Shown here: positions 8,549 through 17,487 of the stretch, piece by piece
How positions within the stretch are numbered: the stretch's first letter is position 1
Layout: every line of letters begins with the position of its first letter
Assembly (NCBI RefSeq): GCF_005503355.1
Contig: NZ_SCMK01000022.1
Location: 1 to 64,000 of the forward strand
DNA: 64,000 bases
Direction: 5' to 3'
Origin: Sphingomonas sp. 1F27F7B
Lineage (GTDB): Bacteria > Pseudomonadota > Alphaproteobacteria > Sphingomonadales > Sphingomonadaceae
Notes under the pieces: model-generated
The model's database searches: none
What the model was told of the DNA's origin: nothing
Seen by the model: the letters and a program-made list of their open reading frames with translations, nothing else
Program-made: the position numbers and the translations under genes

Positions 8549-8827
8549 ATGGGCGAGGAAGCCGCCAATCTACCGCCACGATACCTGCGGACCGAGGAAG
8601 CAGCGCGCTTCTTGGGCCTATCAGAGCGCACCCTTGAAAAGCACCGTACGTATGGCACTGGTCCAACCTATCGCAAGTTGGGTGGCCGCGTCGTTTATTC
8701 CATAAACGACCTTCAAGCCTGGGCAGATCGCGGTCTCGTCACCTCGACCTCCGATCCGAGCGGAAACGTTCCACCCGCCAAGCCCCAGAAGGCCGCGTCG
8801 CTCGCCGTAGGCCGCACACTGCGCTGA
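8549..8827 (+). CDS. AlpA/MerR-type HTH protein (RdfS-like excisionase candidate)
   Basis: A 92-residue protein from the ATG at 8549. It is an HTH_17 fold: RYLRTEEAARFLGLSERTLE, followed by the wing YRKLGGRVVYSINDLQAWAD. Such proteins act as recombination directionality factors (excisionases) or small regulators. In the Mesorhizobium ICE the target of FseA is rdfS, and here an excisionase-like gene directly follows the FseA-like gene. It lies 9 bases before repA, so it may instead regulate replication. Confidence 0.8.
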   Translation: MGEEAANLPPRYLRTEEAARFLGLSERTLEKHRTYGTGPTYRKLGGRVVYSINDLQAWADRGLVTSTSDPSGNVPPAKPQKAASLAVGRTLR

Positions 8828-8836
8828 GACGGTCGC

Positions 8837-9727
8837 ATGTCGCCCCGTCATCAGCATCACAGCGGCGAGCGCGCGCAACTCGATCTGTTCCGGGCGCTGC
8901 CGGGCGATCTCGCGCCCCGCGACGCGCAGGATCTCATGGCCTATCCGTTCTTTTCGCTCGCCAAGTCGAAGCGCCTGGCGCCGATCGACTTCAAGGCGGG
9001 ATCGGTCAAGATCCGCGTCGAAGCCGTCGCCGAGCACGGCATGGCGACAATCTGGGATGCCGACGTCCTGATCTGGGCCGCCTCGCAGATCGTCGAGGCG
9101 CGGGACGTCGGCTTGCAGCCGTCACGCCTCATGGCGACCACTCCCTACGAAATCCTCAACTTCATCGGCCGCGGCGTGTCGCTGCGCGACTACGACCGCC
9201 TCAAGGCTGCGCTCGACCGACTTCAGTCGACGACGGTAGCGACCTCGATCCGCCAGCCGACCGAGCGGCGGATGCACCGCTTCTCCTGGATCAACGAATG
9301 GAAGGAGCGCGCCGACCATCGCGGCCGGCCGCTCGGCCTCGAGCTGATCGTGCCCGATTGGTTCTACGCCGCCGTCCTCGACGACGCGCTCGTGCTGACG
9401 ATCGACCGCAATTATTTCGGTCTGACGGGAGGCCTGGAGCGCTGGCTGTACCGCCTCGTGCGCAAGCACGGCGGCAAGCAGGAGTTCGGCTGGAGCTTCG
9501 ATTTCCCGCATCTCCACGCCAAGTCGGGCAGCCTCTCGCCACTCAAGCACTTCGCCTACGACCTTCGCGACATCGTCCGCCGCCAACCGCTGCCAGGCTA
9601 CCGCCTGACCATCGAGCAATGCCTCGGCGGGCCGGAAATCCTCTCCTTCGTGCCGACCGATCCGGATGCCCTCGGCATCCCGCGTCGTCGTCGCCGGACC
9701 AAACCTCACCCTGGGGATAAGCTGTGA
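8837..9727 (+). CDS. repA: Replication initiator protein RepA
   Basis: A 296-residue protein of the RepA (replication initiator protein A) family found in Tn4371-like ICEs and related plasmids. It has the QLDLFRALPGDLAPRDAQDLM start, the conserved TPYEILNFIGRGVS region and winged-helix segments (GGLERWLYRLVRKHGG). Three tandem repeats just after the stop are its probable binding sites. It would allow replication of the excised circle. parA follows downstream. Confidence 0.88.
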   Translation: MSPRHQHHSGERAQLDLFRALPGDLAPRDAQDLMAYPFFSLAKSKRLAPIDFKAGSVKIRVEAVAEHGMATIWDADVLIWAASQIVEARDVGLQPSRLMATTPYEILNFIGRGVSLRDYDRLKAALDRLQSTTVATSIRQPTERRMHRFSWINEWKERADHRGRPLGLELIVPDWFYAAVLDDALVLTIDRNYFGLTGGLERWLYRLVRKHGGKQEFGWSFDFPHLHAKSGSLSPLKHFAYDLRDIVRRQPLPGYRLTIEQCLGGPEILSFVPTDPDALGIPRRRRRTKPHPGDKL

Positions 9728-9731
9728 ATCG

Positions 9732-9799
9732 TCTCGTGCTATCAGGGACCGGCACTCTCGTGCCATCGGGGACCGGACTCTCGTGCTATCGGGGACCGA
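9732..9799 (+). repeat. Three tandem iterons after repA
   Basis: Three near-identical copies of TCTCGTGCTATCGGGGACCG begin at 9732, 9756 and 9779 (spacing 24 and 23 bases, about two helical turns). Copies differ at one or two positions (CAGGG in copy 1, CCATC in copy 2). The spacing puts them on one face of DNA, as expected of RepA-binding iterons in an origin. An AT-rich stretch (9846-9885) follows and may be the unwinding element. Confidence 0.7.
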
Positions 9800-9935
9800 A
9801 ATCGCCGAATCCTCGCGCTGAATCAGCAGCTTGCGAGCCCCGTAACTTATCTAACCTAGATTCCTACGGAATCTTTCTAACGCGACCGCGCTTTTCGGCC
9901 GCTGTGGACGAGTCCCCGATCGCCGGGAGACCGTC

Positions 9936-10574
9936 ATGATCGTCGCGTTGCTCAACCAGAAAGGCGGGGTCGGAAAAACCACGCTCGCCCTCCACCTGGC
10001 TGGTGAATGGGCTCGCCGTGGACAGCGTGTCACGCTGATAGACGCCGACCCCCAGGGTTCGGCGCTCGACTGGTCGCAGCAGCGCAGCCGGGAGGGGCTG
10101 GAGCGGCTGTTCGGTGTCGTGGGCCTGGCCCGCGACACGCTCCACCGTGAAGCGCCGGAGTTGGCCCGCGACGCCGACCACGTCGTCATCGACGGTCCAC
10201 CGCGCGTTGCCGGGTTGATGCGCTCGGCGCTGCTCGCGGCCGACCTCGTGCTGATCCCGGTGCAGCCGTCGCCGCTCGACGGCTGGGCCTCCGCCGAAAT
10301 GCTCGCGCTGCTCGGCGAGGCGCGCATATATCGGCCGCAGCTCGCCGCCCGCTTCGTGCTGAACCGCTGCGCGGCCCGCACGGTGCTGGCACGTGAGACC
10401 GCCGAGACGCTCGCGGATCACGACCCGCCCTTACTCTCGACCACGATCGGCCAACGCATCGTCTTCGCCGACGTCGTGCAGACCGGCCGGCTCGCCGCCG
10501 AGCAGGACGAGGATTGTCCTGGCGCGCGCGAGATCGCCGCGCTCGCGGCGGAAGTCGCGAGGATCGGCGCATGA
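9936..10574 (+). CDS. parA: ParA-family partition ATPase
   Basis: A 212-residue deviant-Walker ATPase of the ParF/MinD type. The Walker A motif QKGGVGKTT lies at residues 8-16, with the signature lysine, then DADPQGSALDW and the switch region HVVIDGPPR. It separates copies of the ICE circle, or stabilises the element, together with a small DNA-binding partner. The next gene overlaps its stop (ATGA), which fits a ParFG-type pair. The repA iterons lie upstream. Confidence 0.9.
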   Translation: MIVALLNQKGGVGKTTLALHLAGEWARRGQRVTLIDADPQGSALDWSQQRSREGLERLFGVVGLARDTLHREAPELARDADHVVIDGPPRVAGLMRSALLAADLVLIPVQPSPLDGWASAEMLALLGEARIYRPQLAARFVLNRCAARTVLARETAETLADHDPPLLSTTIGQRIVFADVVQTGRLAAEQDEDCPGAREIAALAAEVARIGA

Positions 10575-10825
10575 GCGAACGGTCCCCAAAGCGCAGCTTT
10601 GCAGCGCGTCCCGCCGATCCCGAAAGCTGGATCAAGGCGCCCGATCGCCACGCCGCCCGCGGTCAGCCCGCCGAGGACTACTCGGCCCGGCTGACGATAG
10701 ACGTCACCGCCGACATGCGCGGCCGCATCAAGATTGCCGCCTTTCAGCGCGGCCAGACCGTCGCCGACATGCTGCGCGCGCTGTTCGAGCGCGAATTCCC
10801 ACCCCCGTCAGGAGAAGGACAATGA
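10571..10825 (+). CDS. Small partition partner, RHH-like
   Basis: An 84-residue basic protein. The start at 10571 overlaps the parA stop (ATGA). The second half, YSARLTIDVTADMRGRIKIA followed by AFQRGQTVADMLRALFERE, has the strand-helix-helix pattern of ribbon-helix-helix proteins such as ParG. With parA directly upstream, a centromere-binding role is likely. The domain call is from pattern alone. Confidence 0.7.
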   Translation: MSERSPKRSFAARPADPESWIKAPDRHAARGQPAEDYSARLTIDVTADMRGRIKIAAFQRGQTVADMLRALFEREFPPPSGEGQ

Positions 10826-11343
10826 CCGGCCTTGTCGCCGCGCCAGCGCGCGTCGGCCGTGCTGCCGCCGAGCCGCCGCCCGAAGCGTTCACTGAGGTCG
10901 AACTCGTCTGGATCGAGAAGCAGACGGAGCACTGGGTCCGCTTCGGCCGAGAGCGGCGCGAGCAGATCCTCGATCGCCGCCGCCGCATCCTTTTCTTCCC
11001 TCCCGGCAGCGTCTTCGCGCTCGTGCGCTGGGCGGCGAACGAGCATGGCACCGTTCTCTCGCGGCTCAACATCCTGCGCACGGTTGAACGCGGCGCAGCG
11101 TGCCAGACCGTTCCGACGGTCACGCCGGGCGCAGAGGTCCTGCTGCATGTCGATGGCTGGCCGAAGGTTGAGCGCATGCTCCAGCTCATCGACGCCATCG
11201 AGGCGCGCGGCATCGATCCGATCGACGTTTCGCCCGACCATTGGCGCCACGTCCATAACCGAATGACCGTTGGCGAAACGCCGCGCGCCTATGGTCCGCG
11301 CCAGCATCGCGCCTTTCTCCTGCGTCGGAGGATCGGCGCATGA
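10822..11343 (+). CDS. DUF2840 protein
   Basis: A 173-residue protein starting at 10822 (AGGAGAAGG before it, overlapping the previous stop). The frame is open far upstream, but those residues are a shadow of parA. The family pattern is visible in EVELVWIEKQTEHWVRFGRE, then WAANEHGTVLSRLNILR, then YGPRQHRAFLLRR. DUF2840 genes stand between parA and traF in Tn4371-like ICEs of alphaproteobacteria. The function is unknown. Confidence 0.85.
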   Translation: MTGLVAAPARVGRAAAEPPPEAFTEVELVWIEKQTEHWVRFGRERREQILDRRRRILFFPPGSVFALVRWAANEHGTVLSRLNILRTVERGAACQTVPTVTPGAEVLLHVDGWPKVERMLQLIDAIEARGIDPIDVSPDHWRHVHNRMTVGETPRAYGPRQHRAFLLRRRIGA

Positions 11344-11885
11344 CCCGGCTCTCCTACGCCGTCATCACGACGGCGGCCGTCTCGCTTATCGGCGTAGCTT
11401 CGATCGCTTCGTTCGCGCCGCGCCTGATCTGGAACGCGTCCGCCAGCACGCCGGTCGGCTTCTACACGATCGGCGATGTGGGCGCGGTCGACGTGACCGA
11501 TCTGGTGGCCGTAGACGCGCCCGAGCCGCTCGCAACCTTCCTGTCCGATGGCGGCTACCTGCCGCGCGGCGTGCCGCTCTTGAAGCGCGTCGCCGCGGTC
11601 CCAGGTCAGCGCGTTTGCCGGACCGGGCTCGCCATCACCGTCGACGGCGTGCCGATGGGCGACGCGCTCGATCGCGATCGTCGCGGTCGCCCGCTCCCGG
11701 TGTGGCAGGGCTGCCGCTCGGTCGCCGCCGGCGAACTGTTCCTGATGAACTGGCAAGTCCGCGACAGCCTCGACGGTCGCTATTTCGGCCCGCTTCCGGC
11801 CTCCGCCGTGATCGGCCGGGCCACCCCTCTCTACACCGACGAGGACGGCGATGGCCGCTTCGTCTGGCGCGCGCCGACGCGGTGA
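11340..11885 (+). CDS. traF: TraF-like S26 signal peptidase
   Basis: A 181-residue protein with an N-terminal membrane anchor (residues 5-27). The catalytic serine lies in NASASTPVGFY (Ser36) and the general-base lysine in LLKRVAAVPGQ (Lys82). Family S26C, as in RP4 TraF, cyclises or matures the TrbC pilin, whose gene is at 18637. ATGA overlap with DUF2840. Confidence 0.92.
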   Translation: MTRLSYAVITTAAVSLIGVASIASFAPRLIWNASASTPVGFYTIGDVGAVDVTDLVAVDAPEPLATFLSDGGYLPRGVPLLKRVAAVPGQRVCRTGLAITVDGVPMGDALDRDRRGRPLPVWQGCRSVAAGELFLMNWQVRDSLDGRYFGPLPASAVIGRATPLYTDEDGDGRFVWRAPTR

Positions 11886-11931
11886 CGGCGCGCCCATGAC
11901 CCTGTCCACCGCAATCTGAAGGAGACGACCC

Positions 11932-12279
11932 ATGCCCGTGGTCGGTCAATTCATACGCGAAAATGACGGCTTCATCGGCCACCTGACGACGCTGTCTCTA
12001 CACCAAGACATCATTATCGTCGCGGCCGAACCGTCCGATGCGGAGAAGGCGCCAGACTTCCGCGTCCATGTGCTCGACACCAACAGCAACGAGACCGGCG
12101 CGGAGATCGGCGCCGGCTGGAAGCGCACCGGCGAGAAAGCTGGCGAGTACGTATCGCTGCAACTCGACGATCCGACCTTTGAACATCCGATCCGCGCCAA
12201 CCTGTTCCAGTCGGCCGACGACAAGTCCGCCTGGGGCCTGCACTGGAACCGCCCGCCGAAGCGCGGCGAGCGGGACTGA
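11932..12279 (+). CDS. DUF736 protein, copy 2
   Basis: A 115-residue protein preceded by AAGGAG. It shares with copy 1 the IGAGWKR and LQLDDPTFEHPIRANLF segments but is otherwise diverged and lacks the TGEI opening. The function is unknown. It lies between traF and the transglycosylase gene, in the transfer region. Confidence 0.9.
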   Translation: MPVVGQFIRENDGFIGHLTTLSLHQDIIIVAAEPSDAEKAPDFRVHVLDTNSNETGAEIGAGWKRTGEKAGEYVSLQLDDPTFEHPIRANLFQSADDKSAWGLHWNRPPKRGERD

Positions 12280-12282
12280 ACG

Positions 12283-13044
12283 ATGCCCGCCGCGCGCCGT
12301 CAGCCTGCCGTCGGAGGGAGGATCATCCTCCGACGCGCAGCCTTCCTTCTCCTTTCCGGCCTGATCCTCGCCGCGCCGGGTGCGAGCACTGCCTACGCAC
12401 AGCAAGCGCCCGCCGAGCGGCCATCGCGCAGCGATCCCTTTGGCGCTTTCATCGCGGAGGCGGCGCAGAGGTTCGGCGTTCCAGAAGCGTGGATACGCGC
12501 CGTCATGCGCGCCGAAAGCGCCGGCGATGTGCGCGCCATCTCCCCGGCGGGCGCGATGGGCCTGATGCAGATCATGCCTGCCACATGGGCCGACCTGCGC
12601 GTCCGCCATCGGCTCGGCGGCAATCCCTACGACCCACGCGACAACATTCTGGCAGGCGCTGCGTATCTGCGTGAGATGCACGACCGCTACGGTTCGCCCG
12701 GCTTTCTGGCGGCCTACAACGCCGGTCCCGGCCGGTACGAAGAGTATCTCGCCGGCCGCCCATTGCCGGCTGAAACGCGCGCCTATGTCGCGACGCTTGC
12801 CCCCGTTGTCGGCGGCGGTGAACTCGTAGGCCCCGTCACGGTGGCGGCCGCCGATCCGCTGGCTTGGACGCGGGCGCCGCTCTTCGTCGTGCAGTCGTCC
12901 GGCAGGGCGTCTGCCGTTCCTTTGCAGACTGAGCGCGAGCCAGACGCCACCACGGCGGCAGCCCCGGAGCGCGATGAAGGCCCGGTGGCTGCGCTCACCG
13001 ATGGCCTTTTCGTCGCGCGCAATGTCCCCGGTGGCCCGCGATGA
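12283..13044 (+). CDS. Lytic transglycosylase (VirB1-like)
   Basis: A 253-residue exported protein. It has a signal peptide (hydrophobic residues 18-37, cleavage near AYAQQ) and an SLT domain from about 50 to 165: VMRAESAGDVRAISPAGAMG, with the catalytic Glu in RAESAG, then LMQIMPATW, NILAGAAYLREM and AAYNAGPGRYEEYL. It cleaves peptidoglycan so that the Trb channel can be assembled. The Pro/Ala-rich tail (after 200) is disordered. A variant of TrbN/VirB1. Confidence 0.9.
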   Translation: MPAARRQPAVGGRIILRRAAFLLLSGLILAAPGASTAYAQQAPAERPSRSDPFGAFIAEAAQRFGVPEAWIRAVMRAESAGDVRAISPAGAMGLMQIMPATWADLRVRHRLGGNPYDPRDNILAGAAYLREMHDRYGSPGFLAAYNAGPGRYEEYLAGRPLPAETRAYVATLAPVVGGGELVGPVTVAAADPLAWTRAPLFVVQSSGRASAVPLQTEREPDATTAAAPERDEGPVAALTDGLFVARNVPGGPR

Positions 13045-13117
13045 CCGCGTTCGCACCCTTTCGCATTGTGGCGTGCTCTGGCGGGCGAAAGGCGGTCTGG
13101 AGAGGAGGAGCAGTCAG

Positions 13118-13173
13118 CACAACCGCACGATGGCGAGATAAAAGCCGGCGATGTGCGGCTTGGTGCGGTCGTG
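13118..13173. other. Candidate oriT in front of the relaxase gene
   Basis: The 244-base gap before the relaxase gene holds an imperfect inverted repeat, CACAACCGCAC (13118-13128) and GTGCGGTCGTG (13163-13173), with one mismatch in 11. A second direct GTGCGG lies between the arms at 13153. Relaxase-adjacent inverted repeats often mark oriT. The nic position cannot be read from the sequence. Confidence 0.4.
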
Positions 13174-13288
13174 TGTTTTCAGAGGCTTATGGCACATTCG
13201 CGCGAGGTGCGCCTAATCGGCGCAGCCTGCGCATTCGCCATTTTGCCAAGGCTTTCCGCGCGTTTGCGCGATGTGCGGGGCCTCGGCC

Positions 13289-15028
13289 ATGAGCGGCGAC
13301 GACGATTTCCGCATCCGACCTGGCCGCATCCGTTCGACCCGCGCACAGCAGGCGCGGCCCTTTATTGCCCAGGCGCTTGCCGCCGCACAGCGGGCCGGTG
13401 GACGCGTCTCGCGCTCCGGCCAGATCAGCAAGGGCAATCGCTCGCGGTTCGGACGCGGGCAGCGCGCGACGGTGCAGGCCAATCGGCTGCTCACGAGCCG
13501 GTCGCGCAACGTCGTCATCAAGACACGCGTCGTCCGTCATAGCGCGCGGGCCGCGCCGCTCTCCGCACACCTCAGCTATCTCCGCCGCGAGGGCGTCACC
13601 CGGGATGGGGAGAAGGCGCACCTGTTCGGCCCTGAGACCGAGGACGCGGATCCGAAGGCTTTCGCCGAGCGCACCCAGGACGATCGGCATCACTTCCGGT
13701 TCATCGTCTCACCGGAGGACGCGACCGAGATGAGCGACCTCAAGACCTTCGCGCGCGAGCTGATGGGTCAGATGGAGAAGGACCTCGGCACCAAGCTCGA
13801 CTGGGTCGGCGTCGATCACTGGAACACCGACAACCCCCACGTCCACATCATCCTGCGAGGGCGCACCGATGACGGCCAGGACCTCGTTATCTCCCGCGAT
13901 TACATCAAGGAGGGCATGCGCGCCCGCGCGCAGGATCTCGTCACCCAGGAGTTGGGGCCGCGCACCGAGCAGGAGATCCGGCGCAACCTGGGGCGTCAGG
14001 TCGAGGCGGAACGCTGGACCGATCTCGATCGCCAGATCGCCCGCGACAGCTATCGCACGGGCGTCGCCGACCTCGCCCCACATCCCGATCGGCAGCCAGA
14101 CGAATTCCACGCGCTGAAGGTCGGTCGGCTGCGCAAGCTGGAGACACTCGGCCTCGCCGATCAGATCGGTCCCGGCCAGTGGGTCGTATCGGAGAATGCC
14201 GAGAAGACGCTGCGCGCGCTTGGCGAGCGCGGCGACATCATCAAGCGCATCCACCGCGGCCTAACCGAACGCGGCATCGAGCGCGGCGCCGCGAGCTATG
14301 TGCTCGCCGGCGAGAGCATTGACGATCCGGTCATCGGCCGGCTGGTCGACCGCGGCCTCGATGACGAGCTGAAGGGCACGGCCTATGCCGTGGTCGACGG
14401 CACCGACGGGCGCACCCACCACATCAAGCTTGCCGATCTCGACGCCGCCGGGGACAGCTCACCGGGTTCGATCGTCGAGCTGCGCAAGTTCGACGACGCG
14501 CTGGGCCGCCGGCGTGTCGCGCTCGCCGTTCGCTCGGATCTCGATATCGAGCGGCAAGTTCATGCAACCGGCGCCACCTGGCTCGACCGGCAGGCCATCG
14601 CCCGCGAGCCGGTAGCGCTCGGCGGCGGCGGCTTCGGCGCGGAGGTGCGCCAGGCGATGGACCGGCGCGCCGACCATCTTATCGCCGAGGGGCTTGCCGA
14701 GCGTCAGACGCGCGGCGTCAGCTTTTCGCCGGGGCTGATCGAAACCTTGCGCCAGCGCGAGGTCGAAGCGCTGGGGGAGAAGCTCGCGGCCGAGACCGGC
14801 CGGCCATTCTCGAAGGCCGGAACGGGCGAGTATGTGGCAGGCACCTATCGCCAGCGCTTCGCGCTCGCGTCGGGCCGCTTCGCCATGATCGACGACGGCC
14901 TCGGCTTCCAGCTCGTGCCCTGGTCGCCCTCTCTCGAACGTCAGCTTGGCCAGCACGTCTCCGGCGTCTCGCGCGGCGGCGGCGGCGTCGACTGGAGCTT
15001 CGGTCGCAATCGCGGCCTCGGCATGTAG
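13289..15028 (+). CDS. Relaxase (VirD2-like N-terminus, DUF3363)
   Basis: A 579-residue protein starting at 13289 (MSGDDDFRIRPGR). The N-terminal half is the relaxase: HLSYLRREG with a candidate catalytic Tyr near residue 96, then GVDHWNTDNPHVHIIL with the metal-binding His cluster near 184. The rest is DUF3363, typical of relaxases in Tn4371-like and rhizobial ICEs. It nicks oriT and pilots the strand through the TraG/Trb channel. Confidence 0.92.
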   Translation: MSGDDDFRIRPGRIRSTRAQQARPFIAQALAAAQRAGGRVSRSGQISKGNRSRFGRGQRATVQANRLLTSRSRNVVIKTRVVRHSARAAPLSAHLSYLRREGVTRDGEKAHLFGPETEDADPKAFAERTQDDRHHFRFIVSPEDATEMSDLKTFARELMGQMEKDLGTKLDWVGVDHWNTDNPHVHIILRGRTDDGQDLVISRDYIKEGMRARAQDLVTQELGPRTEQEIRRNLGRQVEAERWTDLDRQIARDSYRTGVADLAPHPDRQPDEFHALKVGRLRKLETLGLADQIGPGQWVVSENAEKTLRALGERGDIIKRIHRGLTERGIERGAASYVLAGESIDDPVIGRLVDRGLDDELKGTAYAVVDGTDGRTHHIKLADLDAAGDSSPGSIVELRKFDDALGRRRVALAVRSDLDIERQVHATGATWLDRQAIAREPVALGGGGFGAEVRQAMDRRADHLIAEGLAERQTRGVSFSPGLIETLRQREVEALGEKLAAETGRPFSKAGTGEYVAGTYRQRFALASGRFAMIDDGLGFQLVPWSPSLERQLGQHVSGVSRGGGGVDWSFGRNRGLGM

Positions 15029-15054
15029 CCCAACCAAGAAAGGAGTGCCCCGCC

Positions 15055-17043
15055 ATGTCGGCGACGAAAATCCTCTGGGGTCAGATCCTCACCGTCTTCC
15101 TGATCGTGTTGATGACGACCTGGGGCGCGACACAATGGACGGCCTATCGTCTCGGGTTCCAGCCTCAGCTCGGACTGCCCTGGTTCGAACTGGCGGGCTG
15201 GCCGATCTACTATCCGCCCGCCTTCTTCTGGTGGTGGTATTTCTACGACGCCTATGCGCCGCCGATCTTCGTCGAGGGCGCCTATATCGCCGCATCGGGT
15301 GGCTTCATCTCCATCGCCGTCGCGATCGGCATGTCGGTGTGGCGGGCACGCGAAGCGAAAAACGTCGAGACCTATGGCTCGGCCCGCTGGGCGCGGCCGG
15401 AAGAGGTGAAGGCCGCGGGCCTGCTCGGTCCGGATGGCGTCGTGCTCGGCAAACACGAGCGCGACTATCTTCGACATGACGGCCCCGAGCATGTGCTGTG
15501 CTTCGCGCCGACGCGTTCCGGCAAGGGCGTGGGCCTGGTGGTGCCCTCGCTCTTGACCTGGCCAGGCTCGGCGATCGTCCACGACATCAAGGGCGAGAAC
15601 TGGACGCTCACCGCCGGCTATCGCGCTCGGCATGGCCGCGTGCTGCTCTTCGATCCGACGAATGCGAAGTCGGCGGCCTACAACCCGTTGCTCGAGGTGC
15701 GCCGCGGCGAGTGGGAGGTGCGCGACGTGCAGAACATCGCCGACATTCTGGTCGACCCGGAAGGCTCGCTCGAGAAGCGGAACCACTGGGAGAAGACGTC
15801 GCACGCGCTTTTGGTCGGCGCGATCCTGCACGTCCTCTATGCCGAGGCCGACAAGACCTTGGCCGGCGTCGCCGCCTTCCTGTCCGATCCGAAACGCCCG
15901 ATCGAGTCGACCCTCGCGGCGATGATGAAGACCGCCCATCTCGGCGAGGCCGGCCCGCATCCGGTGATCGCCAGCGCGGCGCGCGAGTTGCTCAACAAGT
16001 CCGACAACGAGCGATCAGGCGTGCTGTCGACCGCGATGTCCTTCTTGGGCCTGTATCGCGATCCCGTCGTCGCCGAGGTCACCCGCCGCTGCGATTGGCG
16101 CATCGCCGACATGGTAGGCGGCAAGCATCCGACCACGCTCTACCTCGTGGTGCCGCCTTCTGACATCAACCGGACCAAGCCGCTCATCCGTCTCATCCTG
16201 AATCAAGTCGGGCGCCGGTTGACCGAGGACCTGCACGCCAAGGGCCAGCGCCATCGTCTACTCCTGATGCTCGACGAGTTTCCCGCGCTCGGGCGCTTGG
16301 ACTTCTTCGAGAGCGCGCTTGCCTTCATGGCAGGCTATGGCCTGAAGGCCTTCCTCATTGCGCAATCGCTGAACCAGATCGAGAAGGCCTACGGCCCGAA
16401 CAACTCGATCCTCGACAACTGCCATGTTCGGGTCAGCTTCGCGACCAATGACGAGCGCACCGCCAAACGCGTTTCCGATGCGCTCGGCACCGCCACCGAG
16501 ATGAAGGCGATGAAGAACTATGCCGGCCACCGGCTCTCGCCCTGGCTCGGCCATATGATGGTGTCGCGCTCGGAGACCGCACGGCAACTGCTCACGCCGG
16601 GCGAGATCATGCAGCTACCGCCGTCGGACGAGATCGTCATGATCGCCGGCATTCCACCGATCCGCGCCAAGAAGGCGCGCTACTATGAGGACAGCAGATT
16701 TCAGGAACGCATCCTGACGCCACCTGCACTCACCAAGCCGACAACCGCGAGGGCCGACGACTGGAGCACGCTGGCTTTGCCCGAACGTCCGGTGTTGAAC
16801 ACGGCCGTCGCCGTGGAGGATGCAGGCGATGATGATGACCCAACGGATTCGGAGCGTCGGCACCAGCCTGAGCTGAGCCGCACCAAGACGGTCGAGCGCA
16901 AGCCGGTAATCGAGAACGAGTTCGAGATAGACCCTCGCGATGAAGTCGAGGAGGACGCCGCGCGCCTCAGCCGCATGACCCAGACCATGCGCCAGGTCGC
17001 TCGCCAAGCCTCGCTCGATCCGGGCGACGGCATCGAGTTGTAG
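15055..17043 (+). CDS. traG: TraG/VirD4 coupling protein
   Basis: A 662-residue inner-membrane ATPase. Transmembrane segments lie at about 8-30 and 70-98. Walker A (APTRSGKGVG) is near residue 151, Walker B (LLMLDEFPALG) near 405, and the conserved IAQSLNQIEKAYG sensor near 437. It brings the relaxase-DNA complex to the Trb channel and powers export. An acidic tail follows about residue 560. AAAGGAG precedes the start. Confidence 0.95.
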   Translation: MSATKILWGQILTVFLIVLMTTWGATQWTAYRLGFQPQLGLPWFELAGWPIYYPPAFFWWWYFYDAYAPPIFVEGAYIAASGGFISIAVAIGMSVWRAREAKNVETYGSARWARPEEVKAAGLLGPDGVVLGKHERDYLRHDGPEHVLCFAPTRSGKGVGLVVPSLLTWPGSAIVHDIKGENWTLTAGYRARHGRVLLFDPTNAKSAAYNPLLEVRRGEWEVRDVQNIADILVDPEGSLEKRNHWEKTSHALLVGAILHVLYAEADKTLAGVAAFLSDPKRPIESTLAAMMKTAHLGEAGPHPVIASAARELLNKSDNERSGVLSTAMSFLGLYRDPVVAEVTRRCDWRIADMVGGKHPTTLYLVVPPSDINRTKPLIRLILNQVGRRLTEDLHAKGQRHRLLLMLDEFPALGRLDFFESALAFMAGYGLKAFLIAQSLNQIEKAYGPNNSILDNCHVRVSFATNDERTAKRVSDALGTATEMKAMKNYAGHRLSPWLGHMMVSRSETARQLLTPGEIMQLPPSDEIVMIAGIPPIRAKKARYYEDSRFQERILTPPALTKPTTARADDWSTLALPERPVLNTAVAVEDAGDDDDPTDSERRHQPELSRTKTVERKPVIENEFEIDPRDEVEEDAARLSRMTQTMRQVARQASLDPGDGIEL

Positions 17044-17052
17044 GAGGCGCCC

Positions 17053-17487
17053 GTGAGCAAGCCGCCGAAGAAGCAGCGCCTTTCCGTCTATCTCGACCCG
17101 GACGTGATGAAAGCACTGGCGGCCCATGCAGCTCGACGCGATCTCTCGCTGTCGCTGGTTGCCGAGGCCGGCATCGCATCCTTCCTTTCGCCAGACGCCG
17201 CGGAACGGCAGGAAGCAGCGACCACAAAGCGGCTCGATCAGCTCGACCGGCGAATGGCGCGCATGGAGCGCGATCTCGGCATATCGGTCGAAACGCTCGC
17301 CGTGTTCATCCGTTTCTGGCTGACGTCCAATCCGCCGTTGCCCGAGCCGGCCCAGGTTGCGGCGCGTGCGAAGGCGGCGGAGCGCTACGAAGCCTTCGTG
17401 ACCGCGCTCGGCCGTCGACTCGCGACAGGACCGAAGCTCAGACAGGAGATTTCGGAAGACATCCCGCCCGCGCGCGACGCGGAATAA
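17053..17487 (+). CDS. CopG-type ribbon-helix-helix protein
   Basis: A 144-residue protein with a GTG start at 17053 after TAGGAGG. The N-terminal RHH motif (QRLSVYLDPDVMKALAAHAA, then RDLSLSLVAEAGI) is followed by a coiled-coil stretch rich in Arg and Glu (residues 50-80) and a hydrophobic helix (FIRFWLTSNPPLP). This gene regularly separates traG and trbB in such ICEs. It may regulate trb genes or assist the relaxosome. Confidence 0.85.
   Translation: MSKPPKKQRLSVYLDPDVMKALAAHAARRDLSLSLVAEAGIASFLSPDAAERQEAATTKRLDQLDRRMARMERDLGISVETLAVFIRFWLTSNPPLPEPAQVAARAKAAERYEAFVTALGRRLATGPKLRQEISEDIPPARDAE

Noticed and set aside
9732-9799. Short repeats as a possible CRISPR array
   Set aside because: Three 20-bp repeats with 3-4 base gaps leave no room for spacers, and no cas genes are seen; iterons fit better.
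11998-13056. 352-codon minus-strand frame opposite DUF736 and the transglycosylase gene
   Set aside because: Overlaps two well-supported genes; its protein has no recognisable domain.
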